This document shows, one piece after another, positions 1 to 13,800 of a stretch of 64,000 nucleotides of DNA. A program made the position numbers and the translations under genes. A model generated the notes under the pieces. The model was not told the origin of the DNA. It worked only from the letters and a program-made list of their open reading frames with translations, and did no database searches. Position 1 is the stretch's first letter. Each line of letters opens with the position of its first letter. The stretch is taken from NCBI GenBank assembly GCA_001643675.2, contig LSRY02000017.1:1054001-1118000 (forward strand), in the 5' to 3' direction. Source of the DNA: Monocercomonoides exilis. Lineage: Eukaryota; Preaxostyla; Oxymonadida; Polymastigidae.

Positions 1-765
1 TTTCAAAAAATTATGAATAAAAATCATATTAGTCCATATTGCAGTTTTGATGTTAAATCGAAGTGATATTCAAAAAACCAAAGTTGTAAAAGCTAAAACG
101 AGATAAAAATAAATATATATTGTTGGTTTTTTTCTTTGGCACAATATACTTCGTTCACAAAAAATTGATTTTGTCCAGCTGATTCGATCCGAATCAGAAG
201 CAGTTATTAAATTTGATAGTTAGCAAAAATATCGAAAAAAACATTAATAATAAGTTTAAAGAAAGTCTTAATACCCCAAAATGCAAATATCAAACTATAA
301 AGGACAAACAAAATATTGTCGATCGAAAGTGGTATATAACAAAATTTGAAAGTGATCAAGATTCTGATTGAGTAAAATCATATTTGACTTAATCAAATCA
401 AATTAATCCTTTCCAATTCACAATCACTCATTCTTTGCAAGTATCATAAATTGAAACGAAAAAGGTCTAATAAAAAAATAAAAACAGACAAACAGTTGAA
501 CAGCACATGAAGAAAATTAAAAATAAAAACTTTTTTCAATGTATTTATGTCTTTTTCCAATTTTTATTTCCTTTTCTTATCATTCCATTTCATTGCTTTT
601 TTTAAATTTCTTTTAAAGAGAAAGCACACATGAGTATTATTTTTATTTTTTCTCTTGGAAATTTACAACAGAAGAATTTCCTGAGGTTCAGAATAGTTAA
701 TGCTATGGGTATATTTGAAATGCTTTTTTTCTATTTATTCTAATAGGAAAAGGTAAAGTTTTTAT
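1..765. other. AT-rich intergenic / upstream region, no gene seen
   Basis: Very AT-rich sequence without an open frame that looks coding on either strand. A short inverted repeat (GATTCGATCCGAATC, about 181-195) is the only structure noticed. The last ~100 bp precede the start codon of the GTPase-fusion gene and presumably hold its promoter; no clear TATA-like element could be singled out in such AT-rich DNA. Confidence 0.6.
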
Positions 766-3700
766 ATGAATGAAGAAATTGTAAGTAAAACAAATGTATT
801 AGTGATTGGCGATCATTTTGTTGGAAAAACTTCACTCATTTTGGCAATTGATGCAAAAGAATGTTCAACCATTGAAAGTGGTTTGCTATAATAAATTTCA
901 AACAATCATAAATGTCTGTTCTTTTTATGAGATTTTCTGAAAAACATCAAAGAATTTAAAAACAATTTTCTAATTTGGAAGCTATTGATTGGAAAAGAAT
1001 CAATTTTTTATTTTTACGAGAATTCCGATGAAAATTTTTCGATTTTAAGTCGGTGTGGTTATTTTATTCTTATTTTTTATGCAAAAGTCATCACTTATCG
1101 ATATTTAAGCATTCTTCCTTTCATTGATATAATTTTGTTTCTTTTTGATTTTTCGAAAAAATCTTCTTTTGATTCATTGAATCAAAAATGGTTCAGCATT
1201 CTTGAAAAATCAAAAGAGTCTTCGTGCATTTGTTTTCTGGTTGGAACAAAAACAGACTTGGCTGAAATGTGTCAAGTTTCTCTGAAAGATGTTTGTAAAT
1301 TTTTTCAATTTGTCTTTTATGAAAAAGAATATTTAGGCAATGACAATTACGAAGCAAAAAAAATTAAACTTTATTGAAGTTTCCGCTCTTGATAATTGCA
1401 ATATACCGTTGCTGAAAATCTTTTTACTGAATGCTGCCAAAACATCTGAGCTTATGAAAGAAAAAAAAGGCACCATCGAAAAAATGCTGCTTGACTCGCA
1501 AAGTAGTGAAGAATACGAAGAAGATACTGAAGACAAAGAAGTAGATGATAGTTCTGAACCGCTTGTGATTAGAAAGATTAAGAAGAAAAAGAAAAAGAAA
1601 AAGAAAAATAGAATTGCAATTGAGCAAACTCCAAAAGAATTAATCCTTGTTGAAGAAACTGAAGACAATGACAACGACAACGACGATGCAGAAGAAGAAG
1701 AAAATGAGAAAAAAGCATACAGCAATAATGATGAAAACCTTGAAAAGGAGATTTCTAAAAGACCAGTTTTCGTGACAACTGCGAAAAAAATTTCAAACAT
1801 TCAGCAAAACAAGGGAAAGAAACAAAGCTCACACAGAAATGCCAGTGATGCCAGAAGCAGTGTGCAGAAAAGTAACCAACCGGAGCAGACACAACAGATG
1901 GCAGAAGAGTCCAGTCTGAGCGATGGCTGTGAGTCAAGCGAGGAGAATTCTGAGGTGAGAAACGAGCCAACCAGCCAAATTAGCATTTTGAAGAGGAAGA
2001 ATCGAAAAGAAAGGAAAGACGAGCTCGAAGAAGCATCGCAAATGGAGCTGGAAGAAGCGTTGATCCGACTGAAAATGAATATTGAAGAGTCATTTCAGAG
2101 AAATCCAGATGTTGTAACTTACAATAACGTTGCAAAAAACAATCTTCTTCACATTCCTCAAAATAAAATGAAGGAAAAGGAAAGCAATGCTGATTTAAAG
2201 TCAGAGCAAAAGCATTTGGATGAAGAGCCAAGCCAATCTCTCGATGAAACAGAGCAAGAAAAGCTGTTCAAATCAGGTCATTTGCTTCAAGGTGATGGAA
2301 ACAGCCATCGTTCCATTGAAACTGCTTGCGATAGCAAAACAACAAAAACAGAGGAAATGCAAAGTGATAGCCAAGAAATAAGGAATATTCCCACAGCAAC
2401 AACAAGCGAAGCAATCAGAGAAAAGGTTGGCTGCTTATACGAGAAAGAAAAAGAAGATGCTGTCGATGAAAGCAAACATGACACAGAAGCATCGACTGAA
2501 GCTGAAGAAAGCAAAAACAATAGAATTGCTAAGAAACCAAAACCAAAAGCGAAAGCTAGACAGATGAAGTCAAAAGATTCATCACAAGAAGCAGATGCAG
2601 TTGAAGAAGAGCTTCAAAAAGAAGAGACAGAAAATGAAGAAGATGACAATTTATCGATAAAGCAAGCTCAAAGCTTTAAAATGAGAGCAAAACCGAAATT
2701 ATTATCAAAACAAAAGCCGAAACCCAACAAAAAGAAGCATTTAAAGAAAGGAGAGCAGTTAAACAGCGCAGACAGAAAACTTATTGAAGAAGAAAAGCAG
2801 CCAAAGAAGATGACATCTTTACCATTGCAAAAGCGCAAAAGGAAAGGAAAAAAACAAAAGTTATCAAACGACGCAGCAGAAGAAAACGAAGACACCACAG
2901 AAATTACTTACAGTTTTGAAAAGCAAAGAAATGACAAAGAGGAAGAGGATCCAGAAAATCAGGCTGAAGACGAGAAAATGGAAGAATTTGAGCTCTCAAG
3001 CGAAAGTTTTATAACATCAGATGTTTTTGCAACAGATGAGGAAAAAACAACTGAAGGAAGCAGACTTTGCTTGGATGCTGTGCTCAAAGAAGAAAAACCA
3101 TGCGAAAATGCTGAGGATTCCATTGAACCGTTCAATGATTCAGGAGAATTGAGTGAATGTGAATGCAAAGAATCAGATGATGGCAAACATGTGGGAAATG
3201 CCTGTGATGCAGAAGAGCCACAAACAGAAGAGGGAATTTTCTGTTCAAAGGAATTCGAAGCCGCTGGTGAAGACGATGATTTGTCAGTTCATTTTCAATG
3301 TGATGTGAAAGAAAGCATGAACAGCGAAAGAGAATTCGAGAAGGCACAAGAAAGCAAAGATGGCCAAGAAGCATCTGAAGAGAAAGAAGAAGAAGATGAT
3401 TTTGAGGAAGATTGCAGCTTGAAAGAAGTTAAACGAAAGAAGAAAAAGAAAAAGAAGAAGAAGAAGAAGAAGAGCCTTTTGAGCGAAAAAACAAATTGTG
3501 AAGAAGAACTGATTGGTCAAATAGTTGACAATGAAAATGACGATATTCCTGTTGAAAATGACTTGAAATCACAAGAAGAAAAAATGTTGAAAGCAAAAAA
3601 GAAGTCGAAAAAGAAGAAATTACTAAAAAAGAAAGCACGTTCCTTGAAAGAAAACGATCAGCTTTCAGAAAAAGAAGGAAAAGAGGGAAAAGAAAAGGAT

Positions 3701-6700
3701 GAAAAAGAAGAAAAAGAAGAAAAAGAAGAAAACAATTGTGATGAAAAAGAATCTCAATCTCAAATTTGCAAAGAAAGCCAATTGTCAATCGCAAAACGAA
3801 CAAGAAAAAAGAAAGCTCGCAAAAAGTCAGATTCGAATGTGATGCAGCAGCCAAATTCAGCTGATGGTCTGTTAACACAACTAAGTTCTCTGGATTTAAC
3901 CTCGACTTCTTCACAACCATCAACGCCTTCATCAGTCAGAACACAACAACAACAGCAGCAGCAGCAGCAACCTCAACAAAAAAATACTCAACCTTCTTTT
4001 TCGTCGATCAGCCCATCGTTTTTCCTGACTCCGAATCTCCGAATATCGAAGTTCAGCCGCTACCCCAACGGAGCAGTCGTTCCAGTTGTTGATGTCCCGT
4101 TGGCGTCAATCAAAAGCAGCACGCCAATTTCTTTGAGAACAAAATGCCAGCTGAGAAACTCCTCGAAATCGTTGGCATCGCAGTCGCTTGTGGCAAGCAA
4201 TTCTACCAGTGACAGCCGTTCGAGTGGATTCGCACAGCAATCATCTTCTGATTTTTCATTGGGAAATAATCAGCAAGAATGTGACATGCAAACTTCATGG
4301 CAAAGATTTGAAAAAGATCATATGCCAAATGAAGCGACAGGGAAAGATAAAACTGGAACAGAAACAAGAAAGAGCATATCTTTAAATGACTCACCTTCAT
4401 CTTCAGCATCTGCTTCTGCATCTGTGTCTTCTTCTCAATCAACAGCCATTCCATCACCTTCTGTGCTTCCTTCGTGCTTTGATTCAGCCTCCTTGTCAAC
4501 CATTCCTTCCGAATCAACAACAACTCCAACGACTCCAACAACCCCGACTCATTTTCCGAAATCATTTCACGGTTCATCTTCCTCTTCCTCTTCCTCTTCC
4601 TCTTCATATTCTAATCCAAGTTCCTCTTCCTCTCTCTCTTCATTCCGATTCAATTCATCATCATCATCACATACATCACATCCATCACATTCAACACACA
4701 CACCATACTCGCCACACACCACACCAAAGCGCTCTTCACTTCAGCAGCGCCACACAATGCCGTCGCCGACTCCTCGTCTCACAACCATCTCCTCTGAAGT
4801 CATCAGAGCATCGATCAACCATCCAACTTTGTTCCGCGAGCCAAACGAAGGATATCGTGTCTCGTCAGCTGAGACATTCAGCAAAGAAGACAGCGAGTCT
4901 TCTGTTCTGCCTTCGTCGCCTGCTTCTTCAATGCTCAGAAACACTTCATCGTCATCATCTTCATCATCATCATCTTCTTCTTCATATTCTTCTTCTTCAT
5001 TTTTTAATTCTTCTTCTTCAAATGAAACAAGCTCTTCACCCACTGGAAATCTTCTTTACAGCCCCTCACGCCTCCACAAGAGTTCCATTCAACGTTCATC
5101 GCTTTCTCCTTCAGAAGCTGCGATGGTTGCTTCTTTCTCGGAATCTCCCTCATCTCGCACACTTTCAATTGCACAGAGGACGAAAATGAGTAGAAAGGGG
5201 CATCTGCTCACTCCTGAAACTGACAGGTTTTCCTCTTTGAAGAATAAAAATGATGTCAATTCAAATAGAAATTTGCCTGTTTCATTGCAATCTCCATCAT
5301 TATCACCATCTTCCTCTTCCTCCTCTTCTCTTTCTTCTTCTCCTACTCCTCTTCCTCCTCCTCAAAATTCGTCACTTTCTTCTGAAGTGTTTCAGTCTTC
5401 GCTTCAGTCAAGTCCTCATTCCGTGCCTTTCTTCCCTCCTTCTTTCAACATCTGGCGCCCTCGTCACTCGAAGATCTCAGCGACGCTGCTTCCTCCAACA
5501 AAAGGAGAAATAGTAGAAAGGCAAAAACTGATGAACAAGAAGAAAGGGAAGGGGAAAGGGAAGGGGAATTATTCATTGAATCCAACACAAATGAGTCAAA
5601 TTGAGACTTCTTCTCTTCCCGAAGAAGGTTATAAACCGTTTCCTGAGCAATCAAGAGAAATGTTCAATGAAGAAGGCGATGATAAAGATGAAAAGGATAT
5701 TTCAGATGAAAAGACAGAGAAAAATGAAACAGAAAATTCGAATGCTCAAAAGAAAGAGGAAGAAGGGGACGAAGGTCAAGACGAAGAAAAATTTGAAGAA
5801 AAAGAAGAAAGCGAAGAAGATGAAATAAAAGAAGAAGAAAATGATAATGAAGAAAATGAAGAAAAAGAGAATGTGGAAGAAGATGGCAACGAAGACGATG
5901 AAGGTGGAGAAGAAAAAGATAAAGAAGACACTGAACAAGAGTTAGCATCAAGACCAATGCCCAGTTCTGCATCCACAAAAACGATTTTTCAACCAAACGA
6001 CACTCGAAACGCTGAAACATCACAAACACTCGAGAAACAATCAAAAATTACAGAAAGTGCAATAGCTTCTCCTTCAGCTAAGCCACAATTCTCTTTTTCT
6101 CATCTGTCACCCTCTTTGCTTCCTCCTGCTTTTCCATTCAGTCCTTCTTCTCACTCACAATCACTTCTTTCCTCTCCTTCTCGTTCTCTCTCTCCTTCTC
6201 CCTCTCTTCTTTTTTCTCCTTCTTCCTCTTCCTCTTCCTCTCTTCTTTCCTCTCCTTCCCTTGTGTTCTCTTCCGATCCGTATCCCTTTGTGCAGCCAAA
6301 GACGCGTGACGAGTGCATTGGATTTATCACCATTCAGCTGTCTGCTACGAGATCAACCACACTCCGCATCACAAAAAGCACTGACCCTGAATTCGCAGCA
6401 CATTCGGTTGCGCAGACGTGGGGGCTGAAGCAGGCGGAACAGAATGTGCTGCTCGAAAATGTGAAGTTGATTAAAAGGAGATGGAAGGAGAAGGAGAATG
6501 GACAATTGGAGTTGAAGGAGGTTGGCGAAAATGAAAATGAGAGTAAGATTGATGATAAAATCGAGGAAAGCAAAGAAAGCAGAGAAAGTAGAGAAAGCAG
6601 AGAAAGCAAAGAAAGCAGAGAAAGCAATGATGAAATGTGTGAAGATTATAAAAGCATGGCGGAAAAATCTGTTTTTTGTGAACAAAAAAGCGATTCACAA

Positions 6701-7102
6701 AGCATTGTATCTGAATTTACCAATGAAAATTCGAGTTCTTCGAAGCAGAATCAAGCTGAAGAAGGGATGAGCGATGCATTGAAGACTCTTTCTTCGAATG
6801 AGACTTCTCCAATGCCTATTCAAACACCACCATTGCCATTGTTAGCAAAGCAGTCAGACGCTTCATCAGTCAAAACTCGCACTTCTTCCTCTTCCTCCTC
6901 TTCTTCAAAAGGCGCTCTTTTTTCGCTAAGTTTGTCGCTTCCAAATGGATTGACAGAAATTGTTCATGTCAAACCAACCGACACGCCGAGGTTTCATGCA
7001 ACAAAAATTGCAGTGAAACATAAACTGACTAGCGAAGAAGAAGAGTCGATTGTATCTATCATAGATGGATATCTTGAATTGTGGGCAAATGCTTGCCTTT
7101 GA
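766..7102 (+). CDS. Rab/Ras-like small GTPase domain fused to a ~1,900-residue low-complexity tail
   Basis: Proposed exons 766-880, 953-1052, 1110-1290, 1337-7102 (2,053 aa). The first ~165 residues read as a Rab/Ras-type GTPase: P-loop GDHFVGKT (residues 15-22), a degenerate G3 region where WDTAGQE is replaced by YENSDEN, a hydrophobic strand ILFLFDFS, G4 as GTKTDL (~118) and G5 as FIEVSAL (~147). G1 and G5 sit in different frames; the 46-bp intron 1291-1336 restores continuity, giving QVSLKDAMT next to G5. Intron 1053-1109 (57 bp) is in frame, so its removal is inferred from alignment only. The rest is Lys/Glu blocks, a poly-Gln run (~3945), many Ser runs and acidic stretches. Two related ~50-residue modules end the protein. 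No C-terminal prenylation motif is present (ends NACL). Loss of the G3 Gly and Gln suggests altered or absent GTP hydrolysis. Function unknown. Confidence 0.75.
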
Positions 7103-7810
7103 AAATTCATGAAATATTTCTTTTCATTCAGTTATATGTTGATCTTTTTCGTTGAACTGGCTTCAGTAAGTTTTATCTGACATTATTTAAATACAAATGA
7201 ATATGAAAGCATTGCTTATGGAATGGAGTTTGCGAATTTTAAAAATGAAAGATGTTATTTTTTTGGATTAACAAGAATAAAAATACTTCTCATTTCTCCA
7301 TATTTTAAATAATTTGTTTTCATTTTTCAAAATAAGTGAATTATTTTTTGTTCTCCAAATATTATGTTTTCCTATCAAAAGCAAATAACATTCTTTGTTA
7401 TGAAGTAATTATAAAAAGTTGATAAGGAAAATTAACCTAAATGAAATTTGATAAAATAAAACTCAACAAAAGTTGTATGTGAATGACTGTCGAAAATCAA
7501 ATTCAAATAAACATCCAAAGTTGCAGTTATAATATTACTTGAAAAATTGTTAAAAAAAAATGAGTCGGAAATGTTGTCGAGCAATTATTTCTTTCTCTCA
7601 TTTTAAATGCTTCTTTCTTTAGAACATTTTATTCAAAGCTTTGGATTGAATAAATAAATGCAAATGTTTATTTTCTTTTTTGATGAAAAACACTTCATAC
7701 ATAAATTGGTATAGTTGATCATTAATGGAAGGTTTTCCTTTTTTATTGCGTTATGCAAGTTTTATAAACAATTTATTTTTTAATTATATTTATATAAATG
7801 CATTTTCAAT
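7103..7810. other. Intergenic, nothing recognised
   Basis: AT-rich spacer between two genes on the same strand. It should contain the 3' end of the GTPase-fusion transcript and the promoter of the ARM/RCC1 gene. Short frames here (for example from 7725) overlap the next gene in another frame and show no conserved motif. Confidence 0.6.
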
Positions 7811-10800
7811 ATGTTTGCAACAAATGCTTTTTACGCAGATTCATCTTGGAGCCCTGAATTTGTCACGCTACTTCGTGAGACTGGAACAAGAGAGGAACTT
7901 GTTCAACTATTTTTACAATTTCTTGGTACTCAAACAAACTTATGTAACGTATTTATCCAACATAAAAAGAAAGAACTACTTGTTACAAACCTTGCTGACG
8001 TTCTTGAAATTGATCGAGCAAAAGCACAGGCTTTAGCCGATGCAATATTTGCTTTGGAACTCACACCAACTGGAGTTGATGAAGGTGTTATATTAGTCAA
8101 GAATTTGACAACTGCACTTTGTGGATCCGATGAATCTTTGATGATACTTCATTCAATGAAATTCCTAATGTATTTTCGAGACATTTCAAAATGCGCAAAG
8201 CGAACATGCCTTGACTCAAGACCATTATATAAAGCTTTGTGCAGAAAACTTCATACGTTTTCTGTCCAAGAAAAAGAACACATGATAGGCTTACTTATGG
8301 CAGTTCATGTAAGAGTTATCCAACGTCGTATGTTTCTTCTTGTTAATATTCTTTTTTTAACATAACTTTTTTGTGATTTTTCATAATATATATATATATT
8401 TAAGAATCAAATCAGGAGTTGGCTGCGGATTGTGATATAATTCCTGTTATTATTCACCTCATTAATAAACCCACTTCACCTCTTACTATCTTAAAACCTG
8501 CTTGTCATTCACTGAATAAACTTGTCGAAAGTGATGGTTTGAAATGCTGCGTAAACGTTTAATTTTGTAAAAATTTGAACTTTCCTTTGCTTTTGTTTTT
8601 CAAAATTTATTTTTTTTTTTAAATTCCTTATTTTGTTTTTGAAATTAAAGAACAAAATCGTAGCGTAGCTCTAAGCGAAAACGGAGTGAGCGTGATGATA
8701 GCGACTTTGAGCGCTTGGATGCCAACAGAACCTTCCATTGCAAGCGATGCCATGTTTGTGATGGGGTCGCTGCTTGAAGACAACAAAAAAGCGCAACAGC
8801 AGTTTCTCAGCGGAGGAGGTGTTTTATTGGCAACACAGGCAATGCAAAAGGCAAGCGAAGAAATCAAAATGACCCAAAAAAAAGAAAGCACTAAAGAAGA
8901 CAAGAAGGAAAATGACAGCGAAAAAGAAGAAGAAGAAGCCAAAGTGACAGAGGAAAAAAGCGAGACACAATCGAATGAAACTGAAACAGATGCTCCGAAA
9001 GAAGAGGAAAAAGAAAAAGAAAGCGAAAGCGAAAACGAAAATTCCTCAGAAGAAAAAACATCAGAGGAAGAAAAAGCTGAACCTAAAACTGAAACCGAAA
9101 CTGAAACAGAAGCCAAAGAGGAAGACAAAGCCGAAACTGAAGCCGAAACTGAAGCTAAACCCGAAGACGAAAAGAAGCCTGAGGCAGCACAAGAAGAGCA
9201 ATCCGAACAAGATCTGAGCAAGTTCATTCCGAACATCGCTCTCCAGCTGCAGCGCTATCTTCTGATCTGTGCCTCGAGCTCCGTGCTGTCTTTGTTTGTG
9301 AGACAGGAAGGCGTGCTTTCCTCAGCCAACCAAACACAACTGGCAGAAATTGTGGCAAAGGCAGTCGATGTTGTGCGCCCGTTCCACCTGCCGTGTGTGG
9401 TTGAAGGAGATTTACATCCAACTTCATCATCATCATCATCATCATCCTCATCTACTGCTTCTGCTTCTGCTTCTTCCTCCTCTTCTTCTTCAACTTCTTC
9501 TGAAGCAACCACCGACGATGAGGATATTCTTGATGAAGACAGTGCGATGTCCTTCACTTTATCTGAGCGTGTGTCTCTTCAAATGCGCTGTGTCCTCTGC
9601 TTGTCTCTGCTCATCCAGCAGATCCACTCTTCCATCCTTCCGCTGCTCATCAGCCGCATCAAAGCCAACGCGTCCATTCAGCCAGGTCTCGCCATGGCGT
9701 CGCTGGAGGCGCTGCGCTTTGTGCTCTCCCCGCCAAAGACGGCTGAGGCGTATCGCTCGCTTATCCCCAGATTCATGTCTGCACTGTGGAGCGAGGGATC
9801 GAATGAGTCTGAAGGAGCTACTACTTCTTCTTCTTCATCTTCTGCGTCTGCGTCTGCTTCAAGCTCTTCCTCTCAGGAATCGTCTGCAGAAGGCAGTGAA
9901 GAGGCAGAGCAGCCGAAGAAGATTCTTCCTCTTCCGACATACGAAGCACTCTATTTGCTGTTTGTGAGAGAGAAAGGACTCGACGCCCTGTTCATGTGCC
10001 TTTCGGTCTTTGGCCTCCCATCTTCTCCTCTGTTTGATGCTGCACAATGCTTCTATCTGGATTCTTCATTGTTGACTTCATCTGCTTGCTCATCAGCATC
10101 AGCGTCTGCATCTTCTTCTTCTTCTTCTTCTGAATCATGCCATTCAGAAATATGTCTGAAAAGCAAGCGTTTCCCCACCCCCTTCCGTCCGCTGCGCCAA
10201 ATAGCAGCGATTCTGCGTGGTTTGACCACCAAGCGTGAACACGCAGCACCGATGGCTGCAACAAGAGGATGCCCCTCAAAACTTCTGATGATCCTGTCAG
10301 AAATGGCTTCGTATGTGGAAGAAGAGGAGAAAGAGAAAGAGAAAGAGAAAGAAACAGAGGAGCAAGAACAGAGCAAGTGTATTGTTCCAATCAGCTATTC
10401 GTATTTGAACTCTGCGCTGGTTGATGTCAAGCTGGCTTTGATTGCTGTCTGTTTTGTGGACGACTTCATCAGCACAGCACATTTTGTGCACGAAGGCGGA
10501 ACTGTCCCACTGGCTGGCCTGATCGAACGATGCACCAAACGCATTTGGGATCAAAGAAACAAACAGTGCAAAAAGGAATGCGAAGAAGACAAAGAAGAAG
10601 AGAAAAAAGAATGTGCCAAAGTGAAATGCGCATCAAACACCGCACTTTGTGGAGTGTTCACTATTTCCCTGCTGCATGCGCTTATTCAGCTGGGCATCAC
10701 AGTCACTCGCCCATCGCTGGATGATGAGACGCTGCAGACGACTGTTACAAGCTCACAGAACTTGCTCATCACAAACGGATGCGTTGATATGCTGTCAGTG

Positions 10801-13800
10801 CTGGTGGCTGATTTCCCAGTGTTTGCATCAGAGAACGGAAAAGATGAAGAAGAGGAAGGGAAGAAGGAGGGAACAGATGAAGCAAACAAAGAGAGTTCAG
10901 AGGCTGAGAAAACAAATGCCTCGTCATCTGCATCAGCAAAAGATGAAGAATACTATGAAGATGAGAAGGAGCTTTTGAACGAATTGCAATTTGACCCACA
11001 ATTGGAGCCATTGAACGAGATGTCTGCTGCTCTTCTGCAGCAGCTTGGGTCGAAATCGATGCCTTCGCTTATTGCAATCCTCCAGTTGCACAATAGAGAC
11101 TGCAAGGAATGCAATGAAAATGGAGAAGAGAAAAAGAAACAAGGCTCTTCAAAGTGCTCGTGCGCTGAACAAGAAACAGAAAAGGGAGAAAGCTCAGCAG
11201 AACAAGAGCAAAGCGCCTCAGAAACTGTTGATTCATTTGATGATATTGGTGTCCAGGAGCAATTTGCTTCCTTTGTGGTTCCATCGCTTCCCAGCGAGAT
11301 CCCATCTCCTTCTGAGTTGCTTCGTGCTGCTCCAATGGAAGCTCTATTGATGGTATTTCCAGGTGTCTTACACACACTCTCCACACTTCTGAGTGATGTT
11401 GTCACAAGAATCGCCTTTGTTCGCTTGGACGGTGTGAAAGTTCTGCTTTCATTGGCTGCTGCTCTGCCACCAGAACAGACACGGTTCATTCCACCTCTGC
11501 CTGTTCATCAAGCTATCGCTGGGTGGAGCACCTCGTTCTCCTCAACAGCCACACTCATCCCGTCATTCACTCCATCTTCAGCATCCGCTTCTTCATCTTC
11601 TGCGAGCTCTGGATCAGAAGCATCGTTCACTCCATCCTCAGAGAGCGCATCTTCAACGTCTGCACAGCCAAACACCAAAAAGTCCGTTGCATCAGCAGGA
11701 ACTCGCATCCACCAGCTGTGTGCCTCACTGTTCGGTCTTCTCTCTGCACAGCTGATTCCTCCGCTGGTGTCACACTTGCGCAGCCTTCCTTCCACTCAGT
11801 CATTTTTGGATGCTGTTCTCCCTCTCTTCTTCATCGCCAAGTCTGCCCAGAACAACGCTACACACTCCTCTCTGATGATCTGCGGTGTGTCGCCTGTGTT
11901 GTGCAAGGGCCTGTGTGATGTATCAGACGCCTGCTACAGGAACGCTGTCTCACTGGCTGTGCCTGCATCTGCTGATCCAGCCACTTTCATTGACAGGAAG
12001 TACTCAACATTGTCGTTTGTGTGTGACACACTTCGCTCGCTCTCTGTGTTTACTCCATCTGTTCTGGATCATCTCGAGTCACACAATGGAATCTCAGCAC
12101 TGTTCTCCTGCTTCTTGTCTCTTCCATCTCTTCCAAATGAAGATCTTTCTATTTCTTCATCCACCTTGCTTCAGATCGCCATCACCTCTGGCTCGTCCTC
12201 TCTGTCAGCCAGCGTCCAATCTGCTGCTGCATCCGCTGGAGGTGTGTCTTCACAGTTCACCACACCCGCCACCACACCAAAGTTTGGCGTTGGATTATCA
12301 CCTCGCTTGAGCGTGAGAGGTAGATCGCAGCGTTCAGGTACACAGACACCGAATTCTCCTCTTGCAGCATCTCGCAGAAGACTCTCTGTTGCGCAAAGGG
12401 CAGACATCATGCGCCTTCCACAGAGTGTGTTTGGCGGCAATGCTGAGGGACAGATGACACAGCTGATGAGCACATCACTCACATTCCCTGGCGCATCATC
12501 TGAATTGCTGACTGCTCAGCTGGCTGCGTGCCACGTGGCTGCCTTGCTTTGCCGCTTTGGCTTGCGCTTGGCGCCGTTTGTGGTGAAGGAGCTGGAAGCA
12601 GAAGAAGCGAAATTCTCACAGACAACTCAGAATGGAGCGTACTATCTGCCCAGCAAGAACTTGATCTTCCTCTGCTTGATTCTGGCTGTGAATGCACTTC
12701 CTGCAGAACCACAGAAGCACTCTTTCTTATTCCCCTTGCTGCACTTTGTGTTTGCTACCATCAACAGATGCCGAGAAATCATCAATGCGGACTGTTCTGC
12801 CTCATCTTCCGAGGAGAATGGAAAGGAAACAACGTGTAAAAGAGAAGAACCGCGCGAGATTGTTCTGCTATGCTTTGATGTTGTGCATTTCCTGTATGCA
12901 AACGAAGGTGTTGTTGATGTGCTTCAGTCTGTCTCGCTGAATGCAAATGGACCAGAAGCGCTTATTCCGTTTGCTGCTGGTGCGTTTGCGTGTGTGGATT
13001 GCAAAGCGGGAAAAGAGGAAAAAACGGAGCCAGCTGAAAAAGAACAGGAGAAGCCAAAAGAAGAGGAAAAGAAGTGCGAAGAGAAAGAATGCGAATCAGA
13101 CAAAGTGATTGAAGAGGAAAAGAAGGAGACAGAAAATGAAACTTCTGGTGAAGCATGTGAAAAAGAACCAGAACAGGAAAAAGAACAAGAAAAAGAGCCA
13201 GAGAATGAGCAAGAGAGCGAAAAGAGTCAAGCTGAAAAGGAGAAAGAAGAATGCTCTGCATCTTCATCTGCATCAGCTTCTGCTTCTGCCTCTTCTTCTG
13301 CTGCTGCTTCATCAACTTCTTCTGAATGCCGTGCGAAACCCACATTTAACTGCACCAGCTGCAACGAGCTGGTGACAAAGGCCTTTGAACTGCTCTGCTT
13401 CTTCCGCTCTTCAACTGTTGCACCTCTTCTGATGTGGATCCGCTCTCATCCTTTGGTCAGCGACGGCGTGCGTCTGAGAGAACTGGGCTGTGCTGTGCTC
13501 AACAAGATGCTCAGCATCGAAGCTGGCGAGGGAGACTTCGCTATTCGTTCTTTGTCTCCTCCACCTGCACGCAAGTACAGCAGTGCTGGTTATGGATTGG
13601 GCAGCTCCTCATTGTCTCCAGTTGGGTCGCCTTTGTCTGCTGGACGTGGATCAGAGTCGCCAATGGGCTCTCCCAACAGCATCTACCGCGGTGGATCAGC
13701 TGCACAAGTGAATGACACTCCACTCGATGTAGCTGTTGCAGCCAATGGCGGACTGAATGACATTGCAGAGACGCTTCTTGTTCCATTTGAGGATCTCAAG

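Noticed and set aside
4386-5189. 267-codon plus-strand frame rich in His and Leu
   Set aside because: Overlaps the Ser-rich part of the GTPase fusion in another frame; a by-product of TC-rich microsatellites.
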